DNA of 58,114 bases from Lactobacillus iners DSM 13335. GTDB lineage: Bacteria; Bacillota; Bacilli; Lactobacillales; Lactobacillaceae. The notes beneath the pieces are model-generated. The model had not been told where the DNA came from and ran no database searches. It worked only from the letters and a program-made list of their open reading frames with translations. Location of the stretch: the NCBI RefSeq assembly GCF_000160875.1, contig NZ_GG700801.1, forward strand, positions 120,779 through 178,892, in the 5' to 3' direction. The position numbers and the translations under genes are program-made. Below, piece after piece: positions 25,950 to 35,985 of this stretch. Each line of letters starts with the position of its first letter. The stretch's first letter is position 1.

Positions 25950-28346
25950 TTAATTCCTAATCTCTAATTTAGTAATATTATCAGTTAACATTTTAGCCAA
26001 CTGAAGATTCTGAGTAAATACTATCACTTGCGTTTTAGCACTCAAATTTTGTACTAATTTGACTATATTATCAATTCTTTGCAAATCAAAGTTAACAAAG
26101 GCATCATCAATTAAAATTGGCAATTCAATTTCATCAGCAATTTGCTCCACAAAAGCTAATTTTAAAGCAAAATATAATTGTTCAGCTGTACCACGTGACA
26201 GATATTCTACTGCTACACGAGTTCCATCAGCCTTAACTACTTGTAATTGATCATTAATAGCAACTTTTATATATCTACCATTAGTTAATAAGGCAAAATA
26301 TTGGTTAGTACTAGATAACATCTTAGGAAAACGATCATTAGATGCTAAATCTAAACCACGCTGAATCCAATCTGCAGCTAACAAATCAGCTAAATATTCC
26401 TTCGTATAATCCAATAAATTGGCATTGGCAGTAGCTAATTCTTGTTGAGTTCTTTTTAAACTATCTGAATTGGTTAATTCTTTTAATTTTAACTTTAATT
26501 GAGCTAAAGCATCATACTTTATACGTAACTTAGCCTGAATCTGTTCTAATTCACTAACTAAACTTTGTTCTGTAGTATGCAGGCTATTGATATCTAATTT
26601 ACTTAATATTTCTACTCTATCCTTTAAATTAGCAGATAGAGCCATCATTTGTGATTTGATTTGTTGATTTTGATGATATAAGTTACCTTTTGCTTTGAAT
26701 TCTTCTATATCTTTGACCTTATTTTGGCTTAATTTCTTTTGTAAAGTCAATTTTACATCTGCTAATTTAGCCTTGATCGCACTTATTTTTTCATTCAATA
26801 ATTTTTGCGTTGTTACTTTTTGTTGAACTTGCTGATAATGTTCATCTAGTTTTTCTAAATCAGATGTTAAATTATTAGTTGGCGATACAAATTGACTGAT
26901 TTTTTGTTTGAAATCTGCTACCTGTTCTAATATCTTAGCTTGATTTTTTCTTTTTTCTGTCAAAATATTACGTTTATTTTCAATTTGCATTATTTGTGAC
27001 ATCACTAATTCCAGATCAAACTTTTGTGGATCAAAGCCATACTCTTTTTCAAAAGATTTAATTTGATTAGTCCTTATATGATCTGTTTTGATTTTGTCTA
27101 AATAGTATATGATTAATCCACTTAAAATTAATAGGTAAAATAGTGGTTTTAAGAAAACACCAACTAATCCGAATATAATTAAGCCAAAAGATATGTTTTT
27201 GATGATTGATTTTGGTGCTTGTGTATTTAAACATTGCTCATATTTACTTCGCATAACCAACTTATCTTCTGGGGATAAACTTTCCAGCTTAAAATACAGG
27301 GGCTGATAGGTCTGAATCTGCTCTAATTCTTGGCATAGTTGCTTTATCTCATTTTGAAGTCGATCGGCTTCATTAACAATTTGATAGATTTCTACTTTTT
27401 TAGCTAAGATCTTAGCTTGTTCATCAAGATTATCGGCACTAACAGCTATAATTTCACTTTCATACTTTTTAATATCAGTTGTTAACTGTTCAATTGTTAA
27501 TTCTAATGCTTGAACTTGTGTATAATCTTCTTGATTAAAATCTATAAGTTGATACTGCTCTTTTAGTTGCTGATATTGTGCATAATTATTTAATTCCTGC
27601 TTTGTAATAGCTAAATTTTGCTGATTCTGTTGTAATTTTTTAACCTGTGAATTTAGCAACTCAATTTCATTTTGCACATCATTTTTTTGTTTTTCTAAAG
27701 AACTATATTGATCAAATTCTACTTGTTGCTTACTGAGGGTTTCAGCTTTTTCTTTGATTTGTGCCAATATTTGATTAATTTCTGGTTTTCTGCCGTTAGT
27801 TTTAAAAAGTTTTTCAGATGATTGTACGAACTTATCCCGTAACAAAAGCAATTTGCTACTTTGAGCTGCACCCAAATAATAGATATGTTCTAACAAATCC
27901 CCCTGATTAAGTGATATAACATTAGCCAATAAATCTTGATTAAAGATGAAACTATCAGTATAAAAATCACCATCTATATTTTTGATATTATTCCAAAAGA
28001 TATTTTCTGGAATTTTTTCATTATCTAAGCTAACTGCTAAATTACCCTTTTTACTATCACTAGTAGTATATGTTCTTTCTAAAGTTATAATTTGATTATT
28101 TTCGTTTTTAAAAGTTAAGGAGCCACCAACTTGGTTAACCTTTTTTAATGGCATATAATTTTCAAAAAAAGTTGATTTTTGAGATTTCAAATGAAAGCCA
28201 AACATAATTTGCTTGATAAATGCAGCAATTGTACTCTTTCCTGCCTCATTTGGTCCATAAAAAACATGCAATTGCGATGAAATCTTCCATTCAGAATCAC
28301 TAAGACCACCAAAATTTTTGACATCAATCTTAATTAATTTCATCAT
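25950..28346 (-). CDS. SMC/SbcC-like ATPase YhaN
   Basis: A 798-residue ABC-class ATPase of the AAA_27/RecN-SbcC type. Walker A is FYGPNEAGKSTI near residue 30; the C-terminal end has the ABC signature YLSRGTAEQL and Walker B LPILIDDAFVNFD. Between them are long coiled coils (about 180-330 and 440-650), with a hydrophobic hairpin near 385-415 (ISFGLIIFGLVGV...LLILSGLIIYYL) that is a probable membrane insertion. It overlaps yhaO by 17 bases. With YhaO it should form a nuclease-ATPase pair comparable to SbcCD or Rad50-Mre11, working on DNA ends. Confidence 0.9.
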   Translation of the reverse strand: MMKLIKIDVKNFGGLSDSEWKISSQLHVFYGPNEAGKSTIAAFIKQIMFGFHLKSQKSTFFENYMPLKKVNQVGGSLTFKNENNQIITLERTYTTSDSKKGNLAVSLDNEKIPENIFWNNIKNIDGDFYTDSFIFNQDLLANVISLNQGDLLEHIYYLGAAQSSKLLLLRDKFVQSSEKLFKTNGRKPEINQILAQIKEKAETLSKQQVEFDQYSSLEKQKNDVQNEIELLNSQVKKLQQNQQNLAITKQELNNYAQYQQLKEQYQLIDFNQEDYTQVQALELTIEQLTTDIKKYESEIIAVSADNLDEQAKILAKKVEIYQIVNEADRLQNEIKQLCQELEQIQTYQPLYFKLESLSPEDKLVMRSKYEQCLNTQAPKSIIKNISFGLIIFGLVGVFLKPLFYLLILSGLIIYYLDKIKTDHIRTNQIKSFEKEYGFDPQKFDLELVMSQIMQIENKRNILTEKRKNQAKILEQVADFKQKISQFVSPTNNLTSDLEKLDEHYQQVQQKVTTQKLLNEKISAIKAKLADVKLTLQKKLSQNKVKDIEEFKAKGNLYHQNQQIKSQMMALSANLKDRVEILSKLDINSLHTTEQSLVSELEQIQAKLRIKYDALAQLKLKLKELTNSDSLKRTQQELATANANLLDYTKEYLADLLAADWIQRGLDLASNDRFPKMLSSTNQYFALLTNGRYIKVAINDQLQVVKADGTRVAVEYLSRGTAEQLYFALKLAFVEQIADEIELPILIDDAFVNFDLQRIDNIVKLVQNLSAKTQVIVFTQNLQLAKMLTDNITKLEIRN

Positions 28347-29553
28347 TGTTTCCTCGCAACTTTTGTTCTAATCTAACTCTAGCTAATTCATAAATATCTG
28401 ACAAATACTCTTCTTTTTGCAAATTATTTGTAACAATATTGCTTTTTTTCATCAATGAACTTGCCAATTCACAAGTATGATTGGCTGTTAATATTTCTTC
28501 AGCCGCCTTAGCAAACAAAGCTCTATCTGTTGCATTTAAAGCAATAAAATCTCGATGCCTATAATAGACCTTCACTAAAAGCGAATGATATTGTAAATTA
28601 TTGGATAATTCTTCATACATACTTTTATCATTCAACATGTCTAATTGAGCATCAGATAATAATTCAGCTCCGATAATATTTAATGTAAATAATGTCGGAC
28701 GCAAATTATTATCAGCTAACAAATTTTGAATTTTGGTGCATAGCTTGGTAGTACTTTTAAATGGCTCATCTAATGTTAAATCAACCGTCTGCCACACAAT
28801 TGGAGAAACATCTATAAATTGCAATTGTGTATTTTGCGACTGCTCATCAACTTGGCCAAAATAAAATCCCTTCGCATCCTTCTCATTCACATGACGCCCC
28901 TGCAAATTACCACTATAAACAATCCAAGGCTCTTGAGACAGAACCTGTCTTAAATGAATATGGCCTAAAGCAAAATAGTCATAATTAAGATCTTTCACTT
29001 CGTTTAGTGTAAAGGGAGCGTAATTATTTTGGTCAACTGAAGATTGCTTCATACCAGCATGTGCTAATCCAATTGTGTATATTGACGTACTTTTAGGCGG
29101 ATATTTGGCAATTATATCTTCAGTTATATGGTTATGTTGATAAGAAAAACCCACTACTCGATATTTATACTGTGATTTTGTCATGAAATCAACTTGTTCA
29201 ATTTGTTCGTTGGAACCAATTATTTTAAAATAAGGGGACTCATTTAGCAATAAATCATCAATCTGACTATAATCATGATTTCCCAAAACCATCACCACTT
29301 GAATTTGACGATCAACCAAGCGTTTTATTTGATTGGCAAAAAAGATTTTACTTTGCGGCGTTGGATGAATAGAATCAAACGTATCACCTGCTAATAAAAC
29401 CAAATCGACATCATGATCGATAGCAAAATTAACAGCTTTTTCAAAAGATAATTGAATAGCATTTTTTATTTGGCAAAATAATTCGGACGGTAAAAAAGAT
29501 AGTCCTAAAAATGGACTATCTAAATGTACATCTGCAATGTGCAAAAATTTCAT
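28330..29553 (-). CDS. DNA repair exonuclease YhaO (Mre11/SbcD type)
   Basis: A 407-residue metallophosphoesterase. Metal-binding motifs are visible in order: HIADVHLDSPF at the start, LLAGDTFD, MVLGNHDYSQ and FALGHIHLRQV. The C-terminal part is the capping region. It is translationally coupled to yhaN (17-base overlap), its likely ATPase partner. GAGGATAG is the ribosome-binding site. It lies nine bases after a YlbF/YmcA-like gene. Confidence 0.93.
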   Translation of the reverse strand: MKFLHIADVHLDSPFLGLSFLPSELFCQIKNAIQLSFEKAVNFAIDHDVDLVLLAGDTFDSIHPTPQSKIFFANQIKRLVDRQIQVVMVLGNHDYSQIDDLLLNESPYFKIIGSNEQIEQVDFMTKSQYKYRVVGFSYQHNHITEDIIAKYPPKSTSIYTIGLAHAGMKQSSVDQNNYAPFTLNEVKDLNYDYFALGHIHLRQVLSQEPWIVYSGNLQGRHVNEKDAKGFYFGQVDEQSQNTQLQFIDVSPIVWQTVDLTLDEPFKSTTKLCTKIQNLLADNNLRPTLFTLNIIGAELLSDAQLDMLNDKSMYEELSNNLQYHSLLVKVYYRHRDFIALNATDRALFAKAAEEILTANHTCELASSLMKKSNIVTNNLQKEEYLSDIYELARVRLEQKLRGNNDEIN

Positions 29554-29562
29554 ATCTATCCT

Positions 29563-29913
29563 CTATTTCAATGCATCATATAAATTAGAAATGGGGTCTG
29601 TCAATGATTTTTGAATATCATTTAATAGTTGATATACAGCTGTTTCATGTACCATCATATTTTTAATCAATTCATCTTGACCAATTTGTGCTTCCACTTC
29701 TTTATATTCTTTTTGTAACTCTGCAGACATTTCAGAATTACCCTTCTCTTGCTCTGCAATAAATTTATTTCTAATTTCTTCCATATGGTGATATAATTTT
29801 AAACTATTTTCATTAGCTTTAACTGCATTAATGGCATCCCTTAATGCTACAAACTCTTCAGTTTTTTCAAAATTAGCGGTCAATTCGTTAACACTATCAT
29901 AAATATTAATCAT
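29563..29913 (-). CDS. YlbF/YmcA family protein (YheA, UPF0342)
   Basis: A 116-residue all-helical cytoplasmic protein: MINIYDSVNEL, then the FV.LRDA region, MEEIRNKF and QIGQDELI. It belongs to the YlbF/YmcA/YheA family, whose best-studied members form a complex that steers RNase Y; a role for YheA itself is not established. AGGAGA precedes the ATG. It is nine bases upstream of yhaO, so co-transcription with the nuclease genes is likely. Confidence 0.9.
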   Translation of the reverse strand: MINIYDSVNELTANFEKTEEFVALRDAINAVKANENSLKLYHHMEEIRNKFIAEQEKGNSEMSAELQKEYKEVEAQIGQDELIKNMMVHETAVYQLLNDIQKSLTDPISNLYDALK

Positions 29914-29932
29914 TTAATTATGTTCTCCTAAC

Positions 29933-32011
29933 TTAATGTTTAAATAATCCTTTTAAACCATTATACCATTCAGTAACTTTCTTCCCTAATCCATCTATGC
30001 CTTTTTTAATTTTATCTTGAAATGAATCAGAACTCTTCAAATCATTATCATCCGTATGGGACGCATATTCATTTTGCTGAGCACTTTTCACTTTAAATTT
30101 GGTTAATGGTGAATTTGGTAAAAGACTTTCCATTTGTGATTTGTAAAGTCTAGTAATTCCATTTTCAGAAATACCATGCATATAATGCTCTTTATCTGTT
30201 TTATCAAATCCTACCCACGTTGCAACTACTATATCTGGAGTATAGCCAACAATCCACTGATCTTTTGTTCCAAAACCATAAGAATTCGGAACTTCCGTTG
30301 ACCCAGTTTTTCCAGCAACTTCATAGCCTGCAGGTTGTGCCGAAACAGCTGTACCATTGGAGAATACTCCTAATAACATCATAGTCATTTCTTCAGCTAC
30401 TCTATGTGAAATAATCCTATGGTATCTATCATTAGATTTTTGAGAAATAACTTTACCATTAGCATCAGTGATTTTTCGAATTAAATAAGTCTGATCTGGC
30501 AAATTACCATCGTTAGCAAAGGCACTATAAGCTGTTGCCATTTGCAATGGTGATACACCTGCAGACATACCACCTAAAGCTAATGCTAAATTTTTATCAT
30601 CAGAGGGTACTTTTATGCCAAAATTTTGCATAGACTGCACGCCACGATTAATACCAATCTTGTCTAACAGCCAAACAGCAGGGACATTCTTACTATCTGC
30701 AACCGCTTGATACATAGGTATCGTATCACTATATTGATTATCAACATTATGCGGTTCATATCCATTTTTGCCAAATTTTTGTAGTTTATTAGACAAAGAC
30801 GTATCATAGTGATATCCATTTTGCAAAGCTGGAGCATAAACAGCCAAAGGTTTCAGCGACGATCCAGGTTGTCTTTTCATCTGCATAGCTCGATTATAGC
30901 CCCTAAAGACATGTCTACCTCTACCTCCAACTACGGCTCTGATAGCACCAGTTTTAGGATCCACTGCCACACTAGCTCCTTGTGCCATCACACCATCTGC
31001 TGCTGTAGCAGGGAAATTACCATCTATCTCAAAACTATCTTGAATTGCCTTTTGATAACTTTGATCTAACGTTGTATAAATCTTTAATCCCTTATTCATA
31101 ACATCTTCTTCTTTAAGGCCATAACGATGAATTGCCTCATCTACAACAGCATCAAAGAAATATGGGTATCGATAGCCACTTTTTTGACGGAAAGTATTTT
31201 TTAAACTTAATACTGAACGCTGAGCATTATCTGCTTCACTTTTCGTAATTTTTTTATTCTGCAACATCAAATTAACAACAGTATTACGACGATTTAGTGC
31301 ATTTTGCATATGATCTATTGGATTATAGTAACTTGGACTTTTTAACATCCCTGCCAAAGTTGCAGCTTCACTGATATTCAACTCTGAAGCATTTTTACCA
31401 AAATATCGTTTTGAAGCATCTTGCACACCCCAAACACCATTTCCAAAATAGGCATTATTCAAATACATAGTCAAAATATCACGTTTTGAATAAACATGAT
31501 TTATTTCAATCGCAAAAAATAACTCTTCGATTTTTCTACTAATCGTCTGTTTCTGCGTTAATAAAGCATTCTTAGCTAATTGCTGTGTTAAAGTTGATCC
31601 ACCACCGACAATGCCACGGTGTAACATACTCATAAGCAAAGCTCGTACCATTCCCTTGATACTGAAACCAGGATTTTTATAAAAAGTTCGATCTTCAGTC
31701 GAAATAACAGCATTTTGGATATTAGGAGAAATATCTGATAATTCAACAAAACTACCCTTTTGTGCATACAAAGAACCAGCTTGATGATTATCTGAATCAT
31801 AGATAGTTGTAGTTGTCGATAAAGAGGCCTTTAAGGTCGCTATATTAGATGTTTTAACCTTAATTGTGTAATAGGTACTAACTACTAAAATCACAGTTAA
31901 GCAAGCTAAAATGAGCCATCTAATTAATTGAAAACGATGTGTTATTCTTTTCAGAAAATAAAATAACATACCTAGCAGTTTTAATATTTCTTCTTTTATT
32001 TTTGTAATCAT
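29933..32011 (-). CDS. Class A penicillin-binding protein
   Basis: A 692-residue bifunctional peptidoglycan synthase. One N-terminal transmembrane anchor (about 28-50), a GT51 glycosyltransferase domain with EDRTFYKNPGFS and GGSTLTQQLAKN, and a transpeptidase domain with catalytic SSLK (in GSSLKPLAV), SKN and KTGS motifs. No PASTA domains; a short hydrophilic tail follows. It resembles PBP2a/PBP1a-type enzymes. It is divergent from the RluA-type gene, with about 90 bases between them. Confidence 0.95.
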   Translation of the reverse strand: MITKIKEEILKLLGMLFYFLKRITHRFQLIRWLILACLTVILVVSTYYTIKVKTSNIATLKASLSTTTTIYDSDNHQAGSLYAQKGSFVELSDISPNIQNAVISTEDRTFYKNPGFSIKGMVRALLMSMLHRGIVGGGSTLTQQLAKNALLTQKQTISRKIEELFFAIEINHVYSKRDILTMYLNNAYFGNGVWGVQDASKRYFGKNASELNISEAATLAGMLKSPSYYNPIDHMQNALNRRNTVVNLMLQNKKITKSEADNAQRSVLSLKNTFRQKSGYRYPYFFDAVVDEAIHRYGLKEEDVMNKGLKIYTTLDQSYQKAIQDSFEIDGNFPATAADGVMAQGASVAVDPKTGAIRAVVGGRGRHVFRGYNRAMQMKRQPGSSLKPLAVYAPALQNGYHYDTSLSNKLQKFGKNGYEPHNVDNQYSDTIPMYQAVADSKNVPAVWLLDKIGINRGVQSMQNFGIKVPSDDKNLALALGGMSAGVSPLQMATAYSAFANDGNLPDQTYLIRKITDANGKVISQKSNDRYHRIISHRVAEEMTMMLLGVFSNGTAVSAQPAGYEVAGKTGSTEVPNSYGFGTKDQWIVGYTPDIVVATWVGFDKTDKEHYMHGISENGITRLYKSQMESLLPNSPLTKFKVKSAQQNEYASHTDDNDLKSSDSFQDKIKKGIDGLGKKVTEWYNGLKGLFKH

Positions 32012-32099
32012 ATACTTTATAACCTCATTGGTTTAATTATACTCTATGCTTATGCTATTATAATATAATTAATGAATACAATAGAAAAAACAAGCGATC

Positions 32100-32951
32100 A
32101 TGAATCAATATATATATTATCTTACAATATCTCAAAATGAAAATAACCAAAATATCGATCAGATAATGCGTAATTTATTAATTCCTCGTAAATGGCGACA
32201 CTTTTTACGCATTGAAAAGAATATCTTGGTTAATAATAAATATCTACCCTTAAATTTTAAAGTTCACACCAACGACTTAATAACGATCAAATTAAATCAT
32301 GTCGAAAGCCTGCAACAAAAATATCCAGCAAGTGGTAATATGCCTAATATCATTTATGAGAATGATGATATCTTAGTGATTGATAAACCGGCTGGTCAAA
32401 AAACACATCCTAATTTATATGAAACGGACACTGCTTTAAATGATTGTACAAGTTATTTAGGGTATAGTCCTTATATCGTTCATCGCTTAGATATGTTGAC
32501 GAATGGTTTATTACTAGTTGCTAAAAATCCTGCAGTCGTTCCCATTCTCAACAAACAATTAATTGATAAAACATTATCTCGCTCATATTTTGCTTGGATC
32601 GATGCTACAAATGACATTTCTGACAATGGTACTATCAATTTACCGATTGGCGATGATCCGCTTGATATGCGTAAAAGGATGGTTAGAACCGATGGCTTAA
32701 AGGCTATTACCCATTATCAAGTAGTTAAAAAAACAGCTAATAAAATTTTAGTTAAACTGCAACTAGAAACTGGACGAACACATCAAATTAGAGTCCATCT
32801 TGCTGCTATTGGTCATCCAATCATTGGCGATCCTTTATATAATTCAAACTATCAAGCCGGTGAAAAACTACAACTTACTGCTTATAAACTTGTTTTCCAA
32901 AAGCCTTTTTCTTTTGACAAAGAAGAAGTTCTTTTAGATAAAAAAATTTAA
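32100..32951 (+). CDS. RluA family RNA pseudouridine synthase
   Basis: A 283-residue enzyme that converts uridine to pseudouridine in rRNA or tRNA. The catalytic aspartate is in VHRLDMLTNGLLL; the downstream LETGRTHQIRVHLAAIGHPI motif is typical. An S4-like N-terminal region (about 15-85) is present but weak. No clear ribosome-binding site precedes the ATG at 32100; the next in-frame ATG (32167) would remove part of the S4 region, so I keep the first. The target site (RluD or a paralogue) cannot be decided from sequence alone. Confidence 0.9.
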   Translation: MNQYIYYLTISQNENNQNIDQIMRNLLIPRKWRHFLRIEKNILVNNKYLPLNFKVHTNDLITIKLNHVESLQQKYPASGNMPNIIYENDDILVIDKPAGQKTHPNLYETDTALNDCTSYLGYSPYIVHRLDMLTNGLLLVAKNPAVVPILNKQLIDKTLSRSYFAWIDATNDISDNGTINLPIGDDPLDMRKRMVRTDGLKAITHYQVVKKTANKILVKLQLETGRTHQIRVHLAAIGHPIIGDPLYNSNYQAGEKLQLTAYKLVFQKPFSFDKEEVLLDKKI

Positions 32952-32957
32952 AATATC

Positions 32958-33000
32958 AAAAAAGCCATACTCCGATACAATATCGAAATATGGTTTTTAT
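32958..33000. terminator. Bidirectional terminator after the RluA gene
   Basis: GCCATA..CCGATA, short loop, TATCG..TATGG with T runs on both strands. Diverged relative of the hairpins at 4586 and 9567. Confidence 0.75.
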
Positions 33001-33037
33001 TTAGAAAAATCAGAAATATAAGCTCTTAAACTTAATT

Positions 33038-33952
33038 TTATTCTTCGTTTAATGAAGCTTCGTCAAATTTAACAACTGAATCTTTTCCATCGATAGGACG
33101 AGTTCCCATCCATGAAATCATTTCTTTCATTGATTCAGTAATAGCATCAGTACCAGCTCTCAAAAGCTTACGTGGGTCATAACCTTTGTTTGCTTTATCT
33201 AAGTCTTTTTCTGCTTCGATGTACTTACGAGTTGCTTCTTGGAATGCTAATTGGAATTCAGTGTTAATGTTGATCTTAGCAATACCAAGTGAAATAGCCT
33301 TCTTAATTTGGTCTTGAGGAATACCTGATCCACCGTGCAATACCAATGGAACATCAACTGCATCAGCAATTTCCTTTAAACGATCAAAGTTCAAGCCTTT
33401 CCAGTCTGCTGGGTAAACACCGTGGATATTACCAATACCACAAGCAAGTTTGTCAACACCTGCAGCAACGAATCTCTTAGCGTCTTCTACAGAAGCTAAT
33501 TCACCGCCATCAGCACCTTGGTTTTCACCAATCTTACCAATTTCAGCTTCAACTGAAATTCCTCTTTCATGTGCTAACTTAACGATTTCTTTGGTCTTTT
33601 CTAAGTTTTCTTCTACTGGTAATTTGTGACCATCAAACATAACTGATGAATAGCCCAGTGCAATACATTCCTTAGCAGATTCGTAGTCACCGTGGTCCAA
33701 GTTCAAAATAACTGGAACGTCAACATCCATGTTGTCCATTTCGTTAAGAACTAAATCTCTAACAGTCTTGTAACCACCCATGTACTTTGCAGCACCTGTA
33801 GAAACTTGAATCAATAATGGAGTTCTAGTTTCCTTTGCACCTTTAATAAGTGCACGTGTCCATTCAAGATTGTTAGTGTTGTAAGCACCAACTGCGTAGT
33901 GGTTCTTACGAGCTGCTTTAAAAATGTCATTACCATTTACTAAATAAGCCAT
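33038..33952 (-). CDS. fba: Class II fructose-bisphosphate aldolase
   Basis: Central glycolytic enzyme splitting fructose-1,6-bisphosphate into two trioses. It has 304 residues from the ATG at 33952, seven bases after a perfect AGGAGG; an in-frame TTG one codon earlier is less likely. Zinc ligands are in NLDHGDYESAK and the HG motif LVLHGGSGIP; NINTEFQ is the phosphate-binding loop. Strong ribosome-binding site and codon choice fit high expression. Monocistronic, with a perfect -10 TATAAT upstream. Confidence 0.97.
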   Translation of the reverse strand: MAYLVNGNDIFKAARKNHYAVGAYNTNNLEWTRALIKGAKETRTPLLIQVSTGAAKYMGGYKTVRDLVLNEMDNMDVDVPVILNLDHGDYESAKECIALGYSSVMFDGHKLPVEENLEKTKEIVKLAHERGISVEAEIGKIGENQGADGGELASVEDAKRFVAAGVDKLACGIGNIHGVYPADWKGLNFDRLKEIADAVDVPLVLHGGSGIPQDQIKKAISLGIAKININTEFQLAFQEATRKYIEAEKDLDKANKGYDPRKLLRAGTDAITESMKEMISWMGTRPIDGKDSVVKFDEASLNEE

Positions 33953-33984
33953 CAAAAATACCTCCTAAATATTTAACCATTAAT

Positions 33985-33990
33985 ATTATA
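33985..33990 (-). promoter_or_regulatory. -10 box of the fba promoter
   Basis: Perfect TATAAT on the minus strand, 33 bases before the fba ATG. The -35 (TGTTAA at 17 bp) is poor. Confidence 0.45.
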
Positions 33991-34047
33991 CCGCATTAAA
34001 TCAAAAGTTAACACAATATCTGAATTTTTACTGTTATCTAATACAAA

Positions 34048-35724
34048 TTACATTTCCTTTGGAGCATCTACACCCAACAAACGTAAAGATTCTGTTAATA
34101 CGATTGAAGTTGCTTGAACTAAAGCTAATCTAGCATTTAATTCATCATCTTGGTTCAAAATTCTAACATTGGCATAATACTTATTAAATTTTTTACTTAA
34201 ATTCAATGAGTATTTAGCAATAACTGAGGGTTCGAATTTTTCAAATGCTTTTTGAATGATAGCTGGGAAATCTGCAATATCTTTAGCTACAGCAAAAGCC
34301 CAGTCGTCAGATAATGCCAATTTTGTATCATCAATTGCAACATTAGCTTTACGCAAAATGCTTTGTGCACGGGCATTAGTATATTGAACATAAGGACCAG
34401 TATCACCTTCAAAACGTACAACTTCGTTAAGATTAAAGTCGAAATTATCTAATCGTTCATTTTTCAAGTCATGGAAAATAACTGCACCAACACCAACTTG
34501 ATGTGCAACTTGTTCTTTATTAGCTAAATTAGGGTTCTTAGCTTCAATCTGTTCAAGTGCCAATTTGACAGCATCTTTTAATACATTATCTAAGAAAACA
34601 ACATTACCTTTTCTAGTAGACAATTTCTTACCATTTTGGGTAATTAAGCCAAATGGAATATGATGAATATCTTTTTGCCAGTCATAGCCCATCTTACCTA
34701 AAACTTGCTTTAATTGCTTGAAGTGACCACTTTGTTCATTACCAGCAACATAAAGGGACATCGCAAAATTATATTCTTTTTTACGATATAAGGCTGCAGC
34801 CAAATCCCTAGTAATATACAAACTTGTACCATCAGATTTTAAAATCAAAGCTGGATTTTCATCGTCATCTAAATCTACCACTTGGGCACCTCTAGATTCA
34901 TGCAATAAATTCTTAGCTCTTAATTCGTCTACCACTGGTTGCATTTTATCATTAAAGAAAGCTTCACCATTATATGAATCAAAGGTAACACCTAATTCTT
35001 TATAAATACGGTTAAACTCTTGCAGTGATACTTCACGGAACCATTGCCACAATTCAACCGCTTCAGCATCCCCTTCTTCTAATTTTTTAAACCAAGCACG
35101 ACCTTCATCTTCCAGCTTAGGATCTTTTTCAGCTTCCTCATGAAACTTAACATAATAGTGGAACAAATTAGTAATCGGATCTTTTTTGACAGCTTCTTCA
35201 TTCCCCCACAATTTATAAGCTGTTATCAATTTACCAAATTGTGTTCCATAATCTCCTAAATAGTTAATTTTGATAGGAGTAAAACCTATTTTTTGTAAAA
35301 TCTTAGCAATAGAATTACCAATAACTGTAGATCTCAAATGTCCCATAGACATTGGCTTAGCAATATTAGGTGAAGACATATCAATTGGCACATTACCTTG
35401 ATTGGTATCCTGATCACCATATTTATCTTGATCAGCTAAAACTTTTTTCAAAGTAACACTAACCAATTTAGCATGATCAATCGCAAAATTAATATAAGGT
35501 CCTACTGCTACAATTTCAGCAAAATTATCATTAACTAACTTAGCAGTTAATTCGCTAGCTATTACAGCTGGATTTTTATGTTCAATTTTAGCTAATGCAA
35601 ATGTAGGAAAGGCATAATCTCCTAATTTTACATTTTTTGGTCTTTCAATTAGAGCTTCTATTTTTTCTTTTGGCAAAGAAACAACTTTCGCAATTGTTTC
35701 TACAACTTCTTGTTTAAAGTCCAT
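34048..35724 (-). CDS. argS: Arginyl-tRNA synthetase
   Basis: Class I aminoacyl-tRNA synthetase charging tRNA-Arg. 558 residues. Arg-specific N-terminal domain (about 1-95), HIGH-type motif SMGHLRSTVIGN, the KMSKS equivalent STRKGNV (Lys-Gly only, common in ArgRS), and the DALR anticodon-binding domain at the C-terminus. AGGAAGG precedes the ATG. Expression is controlled by a T-box leader immediately upstream. Confidence 0.97.
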   Translation of the reverse strand: MDFKQEVVETIAKVVSLPKEKIEALIERPKNVKLGDYAFPTFALAKIEHKNPAVIASELTAKLVNDNFAEIVAVGPYINFAIDHAKLVSVTLKKVLADQDKYGDQDTNQGNVPIDMSSPNIAKPMSMGHLRSTVIGNSIAKILQKIGFTPIKINYLGDYGTQFGKLITAYKLWGNEEAVKKDPITNLFHYYVKFHEEAEKDPKLEDEGRAWFKKLEEGDAEAVELWQWFREVSLQEFNRIYKELGVTFDSYNGEAFFNDKMQPVVDELRAKNLLHESRGAQVVDLDDDENPALILKSDGTSLYITRDLAAALYRKKEYNFAMSLYVAGNEQSGHFKQLKQVLGKMGYDWQKDIHHIPFGLITQNGKKLSTRKGNVVFLDNVLKDAVKLALEQIEAKNPNLANKEQVAHQVGVGAVIFHDLKNERLDNFDFNLNEVVRFEGDTGPYVQYTNARAQSILRKANVAIDDTKLALSDDWAFAVAKDIADFPAIIQKAFEKFEPSVIAKYSLNLSKKFNKYYANVRILNQDDELNARLALVQATSIVLTESLRLLGVDAPKEM

Positions 35725-35740
35725 CTTTTTTCCTTCCTAA

Positions 35741-35940
35741 ACAAAAAATCCCTTTCCATAAAAATATAGAAAGAGACGAGATATTCCCGCGGTACCACTC
35801 ATTTTGACACTAAGTATCCACTTTTACATATTTTATTAATTTAAGTTAAACACGCCTTCATAAAATTAAGTATCTGCCTCACACCACCACAGACTCGCTA
35901 AAAAGCAAAAATTTTATTACTACTTTTAACCTCTTCAAAT
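35741..35940 (-). promoter_or_regulatory. T-box riboswitch (Arg) upstream of argS
   Basis: Minus-strand leader with the T-box core GTGGTACCGCGG (35787-35799 region), a stem I region with GCGAG...GGTGGTG, and a terminator hairpin (TCTCTTTC ... GGAAAGGGATTTTTT) just before the argS ribosome-binding site. A CGT triplet at 35852-35854 (in GAAGGCGTG) is the best specifier candidate and fits arginine. Uncharged tRNA-Arg would favour the antiterminator. Confidence 0.92.
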
Positions 35941-35943
35941 GAA

Positions 35944-35973
35944 ATTATAACAAGGATCTTTAACCTATGGCAA
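35944..35973 (-). promoter_or_regulatory. Promoter of the argS leader
   Basis: Minus strand TTGCCA (35968-35973), 18 bp, perfect TATAAT (35944-35949), just ahead of the T-box leader. Confidence 0.75.
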
Positions 35974-35985
35974 GATATACGGATA

